Shown: piece after piece, positions 33,389 to 46,344 of the stretch
How positions within the stretch are numbered: the stretch's first letter is position 1
Layout of the letters: each line of letters begins with the position of its first letter
NCBI GenBank assembly: GCA_050084515.1
Contig: CM114274.1
Location: 33,170,001 to 33,234,000 of the forward strand
Source of the DNA: Blasia pusilla
Taxonomy: Eukaryota; Marchantiophyta; Marchantiopsida; Blasiales
Reading direction: 5' to 3'
DNA length: 64,000 bases
Notes under the pieces: model-generated
Told to the model about the DNA's origin: nothing
The model's database searches: none
What the model saw: only the letters and a program-made list of their open reading frames with translations
Position numbers and translations under genes: made by a program

Positions 33389-35451
33389 GACTAATATTCA
33401 TCAAATACAATGTTAACTACCGAAACTATTCAAATTGTTGACGTCAACAAACATAGGTGCGGAACGACACTCGACACTGCCGGTTCAGTTCACGAAGAAT
33501 TTGGTCAACTTAAAAGGCGGAGGAAGGGAACGCCGAGTAGTAACTAACAAAAACACACAATTCAGAAACACCAATTCAGAAACGCACTTCAAGAAGGCAG
33601 CGGAATCTTAGCGATCAAAGGAGAACAGGACTCAGTAACTGTCGTGACCAAAATTCGGAAGTGTTCATCAAGAAATCGTCATACTACTGTGAAGTTGATT
33701 GCTAAGAGTATGCCTGAGGCGTGATTCAATCCGAATCTCCGCACAAATGTGTGTAGAAACAGCCGCTGAGCTGAATAACGACGAACGCTAAACAGTGGCA
33801 GATTGGTTTCGAATTCTAATGACGAAGACGCGATCTAATCTGGATCTCGGCACAAATGTATGCCTAGCTAGGATCACACGCCTACTCAGGTCGGTCTGAA
33901 AGTCAAGATCCGGGAATCGCCATTGCAAAGCAGCCGCGGCCCTTTTAGTCCGCAAGAGATATGCAGAGTCGGAGCCCTGACACATGTGACTCACCCCTCC
34001 TGAACCGAACAGTCGTCTTATCGACCTACACCCGCACCGAGCTGAAAGGACGTTCCCCGTCAATTTATACTATCGTTGTTACGACTCAGCGAGATAGAAA
34101 TGGCACCTGCCTCACGCAGACCTATTTTCCCTGGTTTCCGAGTTCTCAGTACATTGTTCGCTTATCCGTCCGTCCTAAGTCACATCCGTCGTGTGTTTAG
34201 TCGGCGTTCCTCAAGGCTAAGCAGGGAAGGCATTTCGTTCTAGAGCTTGAACATTACGAGTTTCACTTATTTGGGAGGCCTTGTGCGTCATCAAGTCCCA
34301 TAAAATCGATTCGCCGAAAGGTACTGGTAGTCAAGAGACCAGGGTTTTGAGAAAATCACGACAAAGACAAGATGCATGAATGAAATAATCTCTTTCGCAT
34401 TCGGTAGATGAGCAAGTGTATCACAAGAAATAATGCAAATGTGGCAACGCAGTGTCGTGCTTTCTTTCACCCAATCACTGCTAAAAACGCTCTCCACAAT
34501 CACTGCTAGAAACGTTCTCCACTCGAATGCACCGCTGGCGTCCTTCCCGAAGTAACACCTCACTCATGTTAGAACAGAGGCCTTTCTCTACCTTCATAAC
34601 ACTTACTCCTGTGGGTAAGAGCTTAGGTTGATTGACACATGACTTGAAATTCATTGCCTTGTCCCAAAGAATCTCTTATTTATTTGCTCTGCTAAATACG
34701 AGCAGTGGCAGGTATATATCTTTCTATATAAACGCATATCGTAAAATGAGCATGAGTGTATCATCATTGCCCTGCTGCTCGAACGTAGTGGAGAAAACAG
34801 CAGATCCCAGAAGTTGCATGGAGCCAATGCAACTCAACTTTCAACTATGGTGACTTTTACCCTCTGTTGAAAGATAAAAACTGCTGCCTGTGTGAAGATC
34901 AAACCAATCACGCCCAAGCATAGTGGTGAAGTATGGTGTTGGAAAAATAAATCTCTCCCAAACAGATAGCCCACATACTCGAGAGTTCGACCCATGCTTA
35001 CACTGCCCGAAGAAATTAACCATTGAACTGGAGATCAGTGAGCAGCTACTAGATCCTTGTAAAGTCGGCTGAACAACACAACCTGGCTCTCTTTTGTAAC
35101 TAAATATCATCTCACTTTTCAGAGCAGATCTTATCCGTTTGTTTGAAGGGTGTCCTCTTGAATCAGTCCTGCAAGACAATATGAGTACAGATATAAGAAT
35201 AAAACCATGTTTTTCACATAACTACATTAACAATGACACAGGACACTAGTTCGTGTCAGAATGAAGCATCCCACTTCTGTCTGCAATTTCACCGCTTGAT
35301 ATCTTTATCTCCAGGTCTAGTTTTACTTGCAAACAGATAAATCAAGGGAATCCTACAGGTGACAATATGCAGGCTCTGGGACAAGACTGTTAGGGGCACC
35401 GTTTTTGTGAAAAAATCTATAAGTTCAGCCCTGACTAGGCATAGCACATGT
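33389..35451. other. Region between the coiled-coil and EngB genes
   Basis: It would hold the coiled-coil gene's promoter (upstream of 33388, minus strand) and the EngB 3' UTR (below 35452). A short segment is duplicated: CGAATCTCCGCACAAATGTGTG at about 33731 and GGATCTCGGCACAAATGTATG at about 33841. No other gene is recognised. Confidence 0.4.
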
Positions 35452-38400
35452 TCAATTATGAACCTGAAAGTGTAGGGACTCACTAGATTGACCGGTAGCA
35501 AGTCTGGCAAGAGAGGCCCGAAAGAGTTGTAAACCTGCTCCAGTTTTCGAGCTCACCATCATCTATGTTCAAAATTCAACATTAGCATTCCACTCCCGTG
35601 CATCTTTTCACCCGTACCTTCTTTAGTGAATGAAGTGTGATTTAGCAAAATGGCAGGGTGTTCGTTCAACCTTGGCTGGAAATGAGTAGATTACTTACAG
35701 AGGCTCAATATTCAGAATTCAAAGCACAATTCTCAGTAATGTACACATCAAGAAAAACATGCCAAGGAATCCACTCATTCAGAAGTCCCTGTCCAACGCA
35801 ATTGACTCTACATATGCCTGAATGTGCCAGGATGGGAGTGGAATTAGGAAATATGCCATACTATTGTGTATTCTCTGAGTATAAATGCAATGCAGATGAG
35901 CAAAGTTTAGCTCCTGGAAAAGAATGAAGCAAAAAATTTCAAGACCAGTGAAGTGCGTTTACCAGTTGTTGTACAAGGCACTTGTGGTCCTTAAGTGCCT
36001 GCAACAACAATGGCTATTTGTTACCTTCCAAGCAGCCAAACAAGTTCTTGAGATGCAGTTGAGCAATGTTAATATGAAACTCTGCAAGTTGGGAAACTCT
36101 TGTAAAATGCTTCCGATCAAGAATTGAATCGTCTCGATAAGATCAAGAACTCAAAGATCTACGAAACTTAAGTCTCACTTGCAGAAATTTGATCTCCACA
36201 AACCACGGATCTAGACAAACCTTTTGAATCTGAGTTGCACGACGTGCGAGATCCAGTGGAGGCATGACATCTGTCTTGGTGAGGATAATTTGATAGCGTG
36301 TATTAGCACTGAAAACAAGGAAATCTCCCAATATAAGTTTCTGTTTGGTGAGAGAAAGGTATTAGCAAAAAGAGACTTCTGATGAATTCTCTACCACTAG
36401 CCATATAATCTGGAATGCACCAATATGGTGACTTCTGTCTGATAGATTGTGAAAACCCAATCTTAAAATCTATCAGATGCAGTGGGACAGGAACAGCTCG
36501 TACGTTCTTTTAAAAATTTGAAGGTGCACTTAAGAATAACATTTACCTTTCCATGAGCTGGAGCAGTTCTTCATCTCTGGGCTTGAGACCCCACTTTGCA
36601 TCCACCAGCAAACACACTCTCTTCAAATTGGATCTTGTCACCACATATTCCTTGACCTACAGTAGAAACTCAGCCACCATCATCAAGGTGGGACATGTCA
36701 AATCTTTTGTCTGAGGCTACAAACCACATGGAAAAATAATTACACTCGCCATAAAGTAAATGAAGGCTACAAAGAGGCTTAGCTACTGAGCTTTGCTCCA
36801 TCAATTGTGAACGAGATCGATAAGAAGAGGTAAGGACTAAAGTGTGAGAGGAACCTATTTCTGCAAACCTGTTGACATAAGCAGACCAGAGAGTAGAAGG
36901 CAGAAGAAACGTCGTACACAGATTAAAGTGGGATGTAGAGAAGAGGGTATAAGAAACGTGTCTCACAAGTTCTTCCCACTGCTCTTTCTTATCTTCCTTG
37001 GCATATGCAAAACCATAACCTGGCAAATCCACTAGACATAGCTGGGATCCAAGTGTGAAGAAGTTTATCGACTGCAGCAGCATAGCCAAGTCAAAATTGT
37101 AGTTATTGGGAAAGGGAGATCCAACTTATTCACAATTGCATAAACGCACTCTCTGAATGAAACACTCAGGAAAACACTAGATGCAAGTGATACCTAACTG
37201 CTTGCTCTGTCTAGAATGCAGACACGTCCCAAAACCACAACTTCAAAAACCATCACACTGACTCAAGTTAAGAACAGAACTGGGCAGACCTGAGTCAAAC
37301 CCGGTTTCTCTGAAGTTCTGGCAACACCCCACTGCCTTACAAGGGCATTGATCAGAGACGACTTTCCAACATTGGATCTACCTGCAAAAGCCAAGTGTAA
37401 CTATTAACCTCAGATATGGGTATGCAACATTCATGGTTTAACCTTGCCAAAACACACAGAATAACTGATTCAAGGTGAATAATTTTGTGCTGCCCTTAAA
37501 AAATTGGAGCAGCCACTTAGGCGTACATGCAAGTTATCTTACTGATCGCAGCCAATAACGAAGACAACAGCAAATGCAGAGAGGTGGATTGGATTGTACA
37601 CAGATCTCACCATCGTTCTTCAGTTCTTCTATTGACAATTGACTGACATAGTTGCACATTCACATCTGATACCACACTATGGCATCTGAGAATACAGCAC
37701 TAAATTCATTGAATGGCAGACACAGGCTCCCACACAGGACTAGGGTAAGAAATCCTACCAGCGAATGCAATCTCTTGATAATGTGGAGGAGGAAGAGAAG
37801 ATGCTTGCTTTGCTGCAGCTATGAATGTGAGCTTCCGCTTGAAAACCTGATGGATGTTCAGTGCACACACATTCATACGTCCCAAAGTTTGAAAGTAATG
37901 GGGGAGACAGACAGGAACCCAGTTGAATCGAAGAATTCACATTATTACTAGAGTCCACGTATAGTTGATCCACATCATGGTTCAGACTTGCTTATTGCAT
38001 TCTTCAATCAGCAGGATTGCACAGGCTTGAAAAGACCACAATTATGGCAAATCTGCCTACTACAGCCAAATACAGCAGGAGGGTCACAAACAAACCTACA
38101 GTCTCCTGAATGGGACGATCTTTGTAGTTGGATTCTGGGATGGCATCTAAAGGTGCAGTCCTCTTTGGGTCATAGCCACCTCTGCGCCATTCAACCAAAC
38201 GCCTGCGCCCAAGAAACTAACCCACATCCTTGACCATAAATTTTCGCAAATACAAGAGGTGCCTACCAAAAGTATAATATATAAAACCACACATATGTAG
38301 CATGCATATCACAAGCAGCCAGGTGAAGTATCTTTCTTCAGGGTTTGAGCACTACATTCTCTTCAATATGGCGCAGAAGCTCTCGAGATGGTTCAATCTG

Positions 38401-39983
38401 CCGAAATAGAGCATTTGTTGAGGACCCTTTCTCCTGAACAGGTAGTCTTTCATCTAGAGTCAGATTCTTCATAACTGGAGTCTCTGGATTCAAGCCACGC
38501 TTGAATGTAACATCTCTTGGACTAGGCCTTATCCTCTTCCTCTTCCTCTTGATTCGTTGACCTGAACAGTGCATGAGATATGTTATAAAGCCCATCTGCT
38601 CCATAAATGTCTTACTGATCAGGGTTAGGGATCAGCAAAGTCTAAGGGATACAGAATTGCCTCCGCATGGCAGAAGAAAACAGTCATAATTGCCATATCA
38701 TAATGCTGAAGTATCATACATAACAAAACTCGATCTTATACATCGAGAGGACTGCAGAGTACAGGTAAGGTAGTTTCATTTAGAACGCATACATCAGTTA
38801 AGGAACTAAAGTTTCAGCCAAAACTTACATATACGTTCTAGAAAGAATTCTCATGTCCAGCACACAAAAATCAGGTTACCACCATGGCACCCCTTGCCTG
38901 CAACCAATTCTACCATATGGAAGTTCTGCGTTATGGTCTCTACCGCGATAAGATGTGAAATCCATTCATCGCGTCAAGGTAAAAAAGACAACCGCGAGTT
39001 CAATTCCCTTGCCCATCCAAACCCAAACTTTTCTTAGTTTGGAAACTAAACATACTAGAGCTGTCTAGAGATCAATTGTTCTGATGATTTGTACCCAAAG
39101 TGTTGACCTGAAAGCTCTGTCTGTGGAAAAAAAGAAGAAGAGGTAGAACTTTGGGAATTCAAGTCACGACGGTTTCCATGAATTTCCACCGTTGCAGGTA
39201 CAAAATTTCATGACTTGAGTGCGACCCACCTATCTTGTCTGAGGTTTTCTCAATTTTGGATCTCCTCCTATCCTGTCCTTCAGATTTCCTCAAGCGCTTA
39301 GAGCCTGTTCCAACTGTCAACCCGATCGTACGCCCCGGTTTACGTTTGAATCGCCCTGACAACACTGAGGAATTTTTGAGACTACGTTGCATTGTCTTCG
39401 ATCGCCTATCACCGCTGCCATGCTCAGAATGCAAGTCCTTAATTGACGACAGCGCACCGGAAAACACTTTGGCCCTGGCTCGCGCTGGCCCTTTCCTGCT
39501 TTTCTGTTGAAATCTATCGCTTGTCTTGCGTACACGTCTCCCGCCTGCCCCGCCTTCTTGACACTTCGCCCGAGGTTGCGCTCCGTACGCAGTCGACGCT
39601 GCGAGGTTTCGAGATTGAGAAGACGGACCATGTCTAATTGCAGTAATTTTCTGCAGGTCCAGACATCGACTGGTTATAATCCCAGTGCACTGAGAAAATT
39701 GCAGAGGTAAAATAGTGTGACCCTCAACTTTCACAGTGTCGGTCTCTCCTTGCCAATGCTTCGATGATCTCTCCCACTTTAGACCAGAATTTTGACTCGT
39801 GCCAGCTCCAATCCTCGAGATTCGCTCACACCAAGCTATCGGGTCCTGTAATCTGAATTCTCTAGGGATCAACCTACACTTCTGATAGCTGGAAAAATCA
39901 GAAGCCTCGCTAATTTTACGGGCATTCCAAACTAACGACCTGACACCCGATGACAATAAGCGACAAGTGAAAGACCCTGGCAT
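35452..39983 (-). CDS. EngB: EngB (YihA/YsxC) family GTPase, ten exons, probably organellar
   Basis: EngB GTPases assist large ribosomal subunit assembly; plant forms act in plastids or mitochondria. Exons: 39230-39983, 38356-38561, 38100-38216, 37759-37846, 37290-37381, 36967-37071, 36547-36656, 36221-36308, 35963-35998, 35452-35562. Every junction is GT-AG and in phase, giving 568 codons. The GTPase core starts near residue 360. G1 is GRSNVGKSS (388-396), G3 DLPG (434-437), G4 TKTD (501-504) and G5 SSKTG (536-540). The chosen start, [19 protein letters not shown], looks like a transit peptide; an in-frame ATG 17 codons upstream is possible. The first about 350 residues are a Lys/Arg/Ser-rich extension, which is long for the family. 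The last exon may instead splice at a GTGAGT near its end. Confidence 0.9.
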
Positions 39984-40803
39984 GTTACTACTTCTGCATC
40001 TCTCTCCGATCAGGAATTCTACTGGAAGCCACAATTCTTCACCAGAACTCTCGTCTGCACCTTACTGTTCGAAGGCCACGCCGTCTCCTAATCGCCGGAC
40101 GCTGTTTCTATACTTTCGTCTGTCACCTTCCCACACGCCCAGCCTCTTCTTCTTGTGCAGAGAGTTCTTCCTATTCAAAGGGTTTTGCGAGCGTTAGGGT
40201 TTAAGTTTCGGACCATGGCATGCTACGCATTTACACCCTGCATCGCCATCCAAAGCGTTCGGCGGACTCCGTCCGCCGAACGTCATGAACAGACGGAGCC
40301 AACCGGACCCCACGGTAGCTAGACATTCATAAGTACCGGCACGGTTATTGGCACCATTGTGCAGTCCTTTGAGGTCTCCATAAAAGGGTGTGATGGAAAA
40401 TCCGTCCGGGAAATTTAAATTTTTTTCAAAGGGTCGAATATGTGAAGGTAATGATTGGCGTGGATACCCCCTATCCCTTAAATTCACCAACAGTAGAGAC
40501 AATATCAATCGTATCTAAAAAGATGTGATTACCACTAAGAAGGTCTCTAGAGTTGGCGTCTCCCACAGCCCGAGCCCACCCAAAAAAGACCATTGGCTTG
40601 GGCAGACTCCGGCAACACTTATAGTGTGAAGTACCAACCACTAATGGTTAGGGGAGGCCCAATTGCAACCGCATTATTGTGGTGTAGGTAAGTGGTGCGA
40701 TACAGAAATATGGGATGAGGGGACGATGCCCCACCAATGAGCATGTGCCCTTTGTGAAGCAAGAGCAATTACGGGCCCAAACCTCCATGGGAATATCCCC
40801 TTC
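39984..40803. other. Upstream of EngB; short perfect hairpin
   Basis: It probably includes the EngB promoter and 5' UTR, since 40000-40190 is pyrimidine-rich on the plus strand. CGTTCGGCGGA CTCCG TCCGCCGAACG (40256-40282) is a perfect 11-bp stem. No other gene was seen. Confidence 0.4.
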
Positions 40804-42450
40804 TTACATAGTGACTCTAAAAATTGCCTCAAAGTAGGCTTCCATCAAAGAAGATTGGAGCCCAGATTGATCGAAGGTAACTAAGGAGGGGAAAGTGGGG
40901 AGAAAGACTCTAGCCTCATCTAGAAGGGAATCTCTACATGCTCTAGGTGAAGACTGTAGTGAGAACATGTCATCCTCAACCTGAGATACGTATTGTAGAA
41001 GAAGTGGTGTATCCCTAACCATAAATCTAGAGCTAATAAGGCATGTTGCTATGGCTTCACTCCCCAAAAAAGCCAAGGGCGCCACTAATTCCGTCGAGAG
41101 AAGACCTACTCCACCAAAGGCAATCGACCAAGTGGCATGTCTATGCACTAGCTCTCCCATGGGGCATTCAAAGGAATTGGGTCTCAAAAGGTCCCCAAAA
41201 ACCTAAAGGATCTTCCTATTTAAGGATCTATAGAGGGTCGAAAGGTGACTAGACATCCAAAAAATTCTAATTAGATAACTAGGTTGACGAGCAAAAGAAG
41301 AAGAGAGAATGTCGTAGGCGACTTGAGGGTGACCAATCCTCTTGAGATCATCGACATGGAGCAGATCCTTGGTAAGAGCCACCGCCACGAAACTCAAAAC
41401 AAAGTGTTGGATCCCGAGTGGGACTCCCATGGCACGAAGCCCTCCGACAGTTGCTATGAATCCGTCGGGTAAATGAAGATCATTTGGTAGGCTTGATGGA
41501 GACCAAACCTTGCACTTCCCCACCTTCACTACAAGGCCAACCTGTGCCAATTGTGCAGAAAAGTGTTGATATGCACCAACGACTAGATCTCCAAGGCCCG
41601 CAATATGAGTATCATCCACCAACCAGGGAAAAATGCAACCCGAAAAAGCCTCCATCGTAGAAAGAACCACTTTGATAATGAGCCAAAGAAAACAATGTGC
41701 CACCCAAAGGGTCCCTTGACGAGTCCCAATGGCGGAGTCCAAAACCGTGACCTCCTCCTCAAACAAACCATGGTGGAAATAGATGGCCAAATGAGCCCTA
41801 CAGAAAGCCTGCAGAAAGGGAATGAGGCTCGCAATGGGGCCATCTACATCCTTCAACGCCGAGTTGAATGCATTCTCCACATCCACTTGGAGGATCACCC
41901 ACTCAGGATGTACATCGAGACAAGCCCTCAAACCTAAGGCTATCGTCTCACAACCGGTCGACGTAGCAACTCTAAACTGATGCGGACTCAAGTATGACTA
42001 GAAAGCCTCACAAAATTAGTGCGACTCATGAGCCGCAAGAGCACCTCACCAATCGTGATAAAAAAAATACCTCCACCCTCTTTTGACAACGCCAAAAGTC
42101 GTCTCGGCCCCAATACCTAGGCCACTACGGTTGGCACTCTCCCCTAAGCTAGGTGAGATGCAACCTCAAGCAACCCAGAAAAGGAGATACCATTTTGGAA
42201 AGAGAAGGAGTAGATACCAAGAGAGCTTGTCCATAGGATCAAGTGCAATCCTAGATAAGGTGAGGATAAAAGCATGAGGGAGGTCATCCCGAATAGCATT
42301 GGGGATCCTATGGAACAACCTCGGGCAGGGAAAATGGGTCTCAAAGAGACCTATGATGTTGCCTAGATGGGTCCTCAACCACTCCCATGCCTTAGGAGGG
42401 GATGATGATGCAGGAAGCATCGAGGAGCATCCATGGTCGACTAGAAGAAC
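40804..42450 (-). pseudogene. Reverse transcriptase of a non-gypsy class, broken
   Basis: The central frame 41991-41203 has SPHQFRVATSTGCETIALGL, then WVILQVDVENAFNS (RT motif A, catalytic Asp), IGTRQG, and WLVDDTHIAG (motif C, Asp-Asp). This is a standalone RT type, not gypsy. I know similar RTs from unclassified or non-LTR-like elements but cannot name the clade. The N-terminal frame 42450-42166 (LFHRIPNAIRDDLPHAFIL) and C-terminal frame 41187-40804 appear to be parts of the same protein separated by frameshifts. I found no endonuclease domain or poly(A) tail. The 5' side abuts the truncated end of element 2. Confidence 0.7.
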
Positions 42451-42951
42451 CACTTATCCAAATCTATCAAAGTCGAGATGTTTTGCCGCTAAGTGGTTCC
42501 AAATTCCTTAACGAGTCAAGAATTCGGGACAACATGGGAATTTTGTATCCCGACTAGATGACTCGAAAGTCCCCACAAGGGTGGTCATGTGGGTTGAGGC
42601 ATGGATACAACTCACCAATGGGACACCATCACCCCCTCCATCCATCTAGAGAGATAAACCCCACCAAAACCGCCTAAACTCCCCCCATTCAAACTAGCAA
42701 TCATGGTAATCGGCTCTCTTCTTTTCCACATAGATGCTCCCCCTAGAATAAACACTCAACTACCTTGCATCACCATCTAGGACTTCTCGTCCCAAACCCC
42801 CTCCCCAAACATACCTAGTGGCTTCATGGTAATACTAAGGATATTGAAAGAGAAGAGGTAAACACATATAAAAATGGATGGAAAAAGGATGTACCTCATG
42901 GGTAAGTGATGGAGACAACCATGAATCAAGCATAAGCAAGAAATAAGGATG

Positions 42952-43413
42952 ACATATGAAGATGGCTTGAGAAAGCCATCTCTCTCACTCTTATACCCTT
43001 GGGAAGAGCCAAAAAGCTCTTCCTCCAAAAATAGCCCTACCAACGATAACCTGCGTGCACATGTTACCGGATGATCATTGACTCGGCCAACGGATCACCC
43101 ACCGGACTAAAACCAAAATAGGAAGATTGCTATAAACGATGTTCTCGACACAACAGACCTATTTGCCAACCTCATCCGACATCTCGAGACAAAATTATAC
43201 CCTAACAGCCCGCTAACTCTCTATGTCGTCGACGCGATAGAACTCTACCTACGTCGAAATAAGATGTGACAGTTGTCGTGCGCATACACATCGCTACACA
43301 ATCTACATCACTGGTTACATCTACATACCACACAACACCGATCTTCCCCAACATGCGGGCAGATCCACACATAAATCAAACATACTCACGCATATACACT
43401 AGGACCCCACAAC
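42952..43413 (-). repeat. Left repeats of element 2: truncated X followed by Y
   Basis: X runs from about 42952 to GATGTGACA at 43271 and includes both hairpins and TATAAG on the sense strand. Y runs from TGTCGTGCGCATACACATCG (43274) to about 43413 and is followed by CGCCCCCCTAG. The X-then-Y order next to the internal region matches 10672-11295 in element 1. Confidence 0.85.
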
Positions 43414-43544
43414 CGCCCCCCTAGCTCGCGGTTGGGTCCCCCTAAATCCAGATAGGACACACATATGTATCCGAAAAGATCTCCTATCCTACACACATCT
43501 AGTACCATCGGTGCCGTCATCCTCACAACACTACCACATTGCAG

Positions 43545-44870
43545 TGACCCGTCATGTCGATCCCTCCGGAGAGATCTAACACTCTCGTCCCCTGCTCCAA
43601 ACATAGACACGGCTCCATGCCTTCCTCACGAGCTCATTTGCACTCCATGCATCTCAACACTCGTCCCCAACAACAATAAAGAAGCTCTGCACCATGGGAA
43701 GAGACACCCACCCTAGCATGTCTCTCCGTGAGACTATCCGCTACGAGAATGTCCTCAGCATGTGTGCTCCTCTCCCCAAACCCTCATGATCAATGAACAC
43801 CACTTGTGAATGCTGCCAACGTGATCACCATATCCTCAAGTGGTCGACCACCACTAACTCGTGCAAACTGCACCGGTAGATGGCTCACCCGTCCATCACC
43901 TGATCGCCACCCAGGCCGATAAAAAACCGTCTCCTCCCAAAAATCCAGAATGAAACCAAGGGGATACAACAATGTACTCCCTACCAAAACATCATACGGC
44001 TCTTCCGGTGTCGTAATTGCTCGAGTGCGCACCATTGCACTATCCAACTCATGCTCTGGCTGGAGTCTAACCACCAACTCCTATCGAGTCATGTATTGGG
44101 AGCGTATCGCCTCCAATAGAGGTCTATATCTGAAAGAAACAACGCTCGACGTCGCCTTTCCGTAAACCCAACGCCAAACACGCCGCCTTCCCTAACATTG
44201 AGGGTTGCGCTCCTAAATCAAGTAGGACGCGCTACGGGTGGTACATCGTACCTATGGGACTAACCAAGCAAAAAACTTCTGCTCGGTTATCCAACTATAC
44301 CACACCTAGTGTGATCATGGCTTGCTCTTTGGCCGGTCGAGTTGGCATATCTACCAACTTTGCCGCCACCACATGCCATGACTCAATGGGGGACGCCCCG
44401 AGCTCCTGCTGCGAGGGCAAGTCCACCACCTCCTTAACTACCTCTAAATGAGAGGCAATCATCTCTCCACGCTCACACAACGTGGCGACCAATTGGAACA
44501 CCTCCGTTGGTCCAACTCCCAACGTCACCAACTCCATGCCGGAAAACAATGGAGCCTGGCTCAACCTAGTGGCCACCTCCAATAACGTGGTCGACACTGG
44601 CTCCTCCCGAGCCAGTATAGGAGTTGTCTCTCCTCGTGACGTCGAAGCACCTGTCCCACCTGTGGGTACTACTGGTCGTCGAGGCACCATCGACGGTGTA
44701 TGTAGTGCCTCCGACAATGTGAACGACTGCGGAACCCTGGCCTGCCGCCCATCGGTCCCCTCTAGTGCGTCAATCTCCATCCCACCTCTCAATGCCTTGG
44801 TCACTCTTGCAGCATCCTCAGTCACCACCGCAACAGCCTCAACCTGAGCTCCACTACACATAAATCTCAA
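43545..44870 (-). pseudogene. Protease region and leftover methyltransferase start (element 2)
   Basis: Frames 44077-43790 and 44870-44295 match the element 1 protease region (LYPLGFILDFWEETV; ESWHVVAAKLVDMPTR). The active-site segment reads LLDLGAQPSML, Leu replacing the Ser or Thr of D-S/T-G. At about 43545-43590 the sense strand still encodes RVLDLSGGID, the first motif of the methyltransferase with Phe changed to Ser. Then the deletion begins. Confidence 0.7.
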
Positions 44871-44889
44871 CCCCGTATAGTCCTCCCCG

Positions 44890-46344
44890 TATCCTTATAC
44901 GACGTGGAGGTTGGAGCCACACTAGCTACTCTCGGCTCCATACCTATCACTGGTTGCATCATTGTCATGGCAACAATCCTCTACTCCAATTGATCAATGC
45001 GAGTGAGGAGCATTGTATCAGGTGCACGTCCTCCATCTCCTGTGGTTGGTGGTGGAACTCTACCACCACGATCATCAACTCCTCAATCTCAACCAACCCT
45101 CTCGCCCCCAGGCCCTCTGCCTACCACTCGACGTACTACTCGGCAAAGATCAAAACACCTATCCCTAGTGTGACCATATCGGTGACAATGATCACACTGC
45201 AACTGTGGTGGGGCCATCCTCTCTGGCTTCTGACCAATCGGAGGCACCCGTGGCCATCTCCCATGCTGTGGGCACTCCCTCTACCTAAGTGACCCACCAC
45301 ACGTCCAACAAGCCAACCTTGGTCCATACTTGGAATCATATGTCGGTACGGGCCATTGCCCCATCGGCTCACGATACTCGCCCTGCTCTCTGGGCCCAGT
45401 GACCCACTCGCGTGGTACTGGTGCATGCTAGGGCACTAGTGGGTCTACTCCTACTCGTCGACCCGTCAAATCTCGCAAAAATCCCGTGGTCATCACCTGC
45501 TCCTCGCTCATGTTCAACTCTACCCGCTCAGACAACTCGAAGACAACCTTCAATGTGGGCTTCGCTGTGTGAAGCAACATCGCATCCCCAACTCTCCTCC
45601 GTACCTCCCTACTAGCACCCCGTACCACTGCTGTACTGACTACGCCTCAATCACTCCATATGTGGCAATGATCAACCGTTGCATGCGCTTGAACGCCTCC
45701 CTCAGACTCCCACTCGATCTCCGCCGAAAATCCTCTAGACTCTTCAGCTTGTCGGTCCGCACGCCCTGGTAGCTCCTTCCCAACTATTGGAAGAACTCCA
45801 CTATAGGACTGAAACTCGGTGGTCCTCTACCACGAGAGGTCTCTGCCACATGACCACTCTCACTGTCATCCTCTCCATCTAGTCCCCGGGCTCATGGTGT
45901 AGGTCTCTCCGCCCTCACTATCCCATCATACGCCTCGCGACCACTAGTGGACACATATCCTGGAGCCCAATACACCCTTGAGGCATCAATCTCTATAGAG
46001 TATAGAGATCAAAACTCCATGTAGTCATCCATCGGCAAACCCTCCAAGTGCTAGAAAAACCTCTTCCATGCCATAAAAGGTTTGAACCTCGTAGGGGTTT
46101 GTATCTCCTAGAAGTCGCACCACGTGTTGAACTCCTGGATGAAATCATCTAGATCTATGGTGCCTACCGCACTTGAGAAACAATGCATGTTCCGGTGGCC
46201 CATGTCTTCCATCTCTCCCCACATGACATTGTCCCCACCCACTATCTCTTCACCAGACCCGTTGTCTAGTGATGACGATCTAGCCACAGATGGGAGTTGG
46301 GGCTCAATCAAAATCCCTCGATACCTTACACCATTCTGTGTCAC
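44890..46344 (-). pseudogene. Gag region (element 2)
   Basis: The N-terminal frame 46344-46108 contains TIDLDDFIQEFNTWCDF, as in element 1. Frame 45628-45428 has VVFELSERVELNMSEEQ. About 45150-45310 encodes CWTCGG and the canonical zinc knuckle CDHCHRYGHTRDRC. Frames are broken in several places. Confidence 0.75.

Noticed and set aside
39235-39637. Plus-strand frames over EngB exon 1
   Set aside because: They are antisense to a coding exon that joins in phase to nine others.
42777-43043. 88-codon minus-strand frame
   Set aside because: It overlaps the truncated repeat X and its hairpins; the sequence is explained by the repeat.
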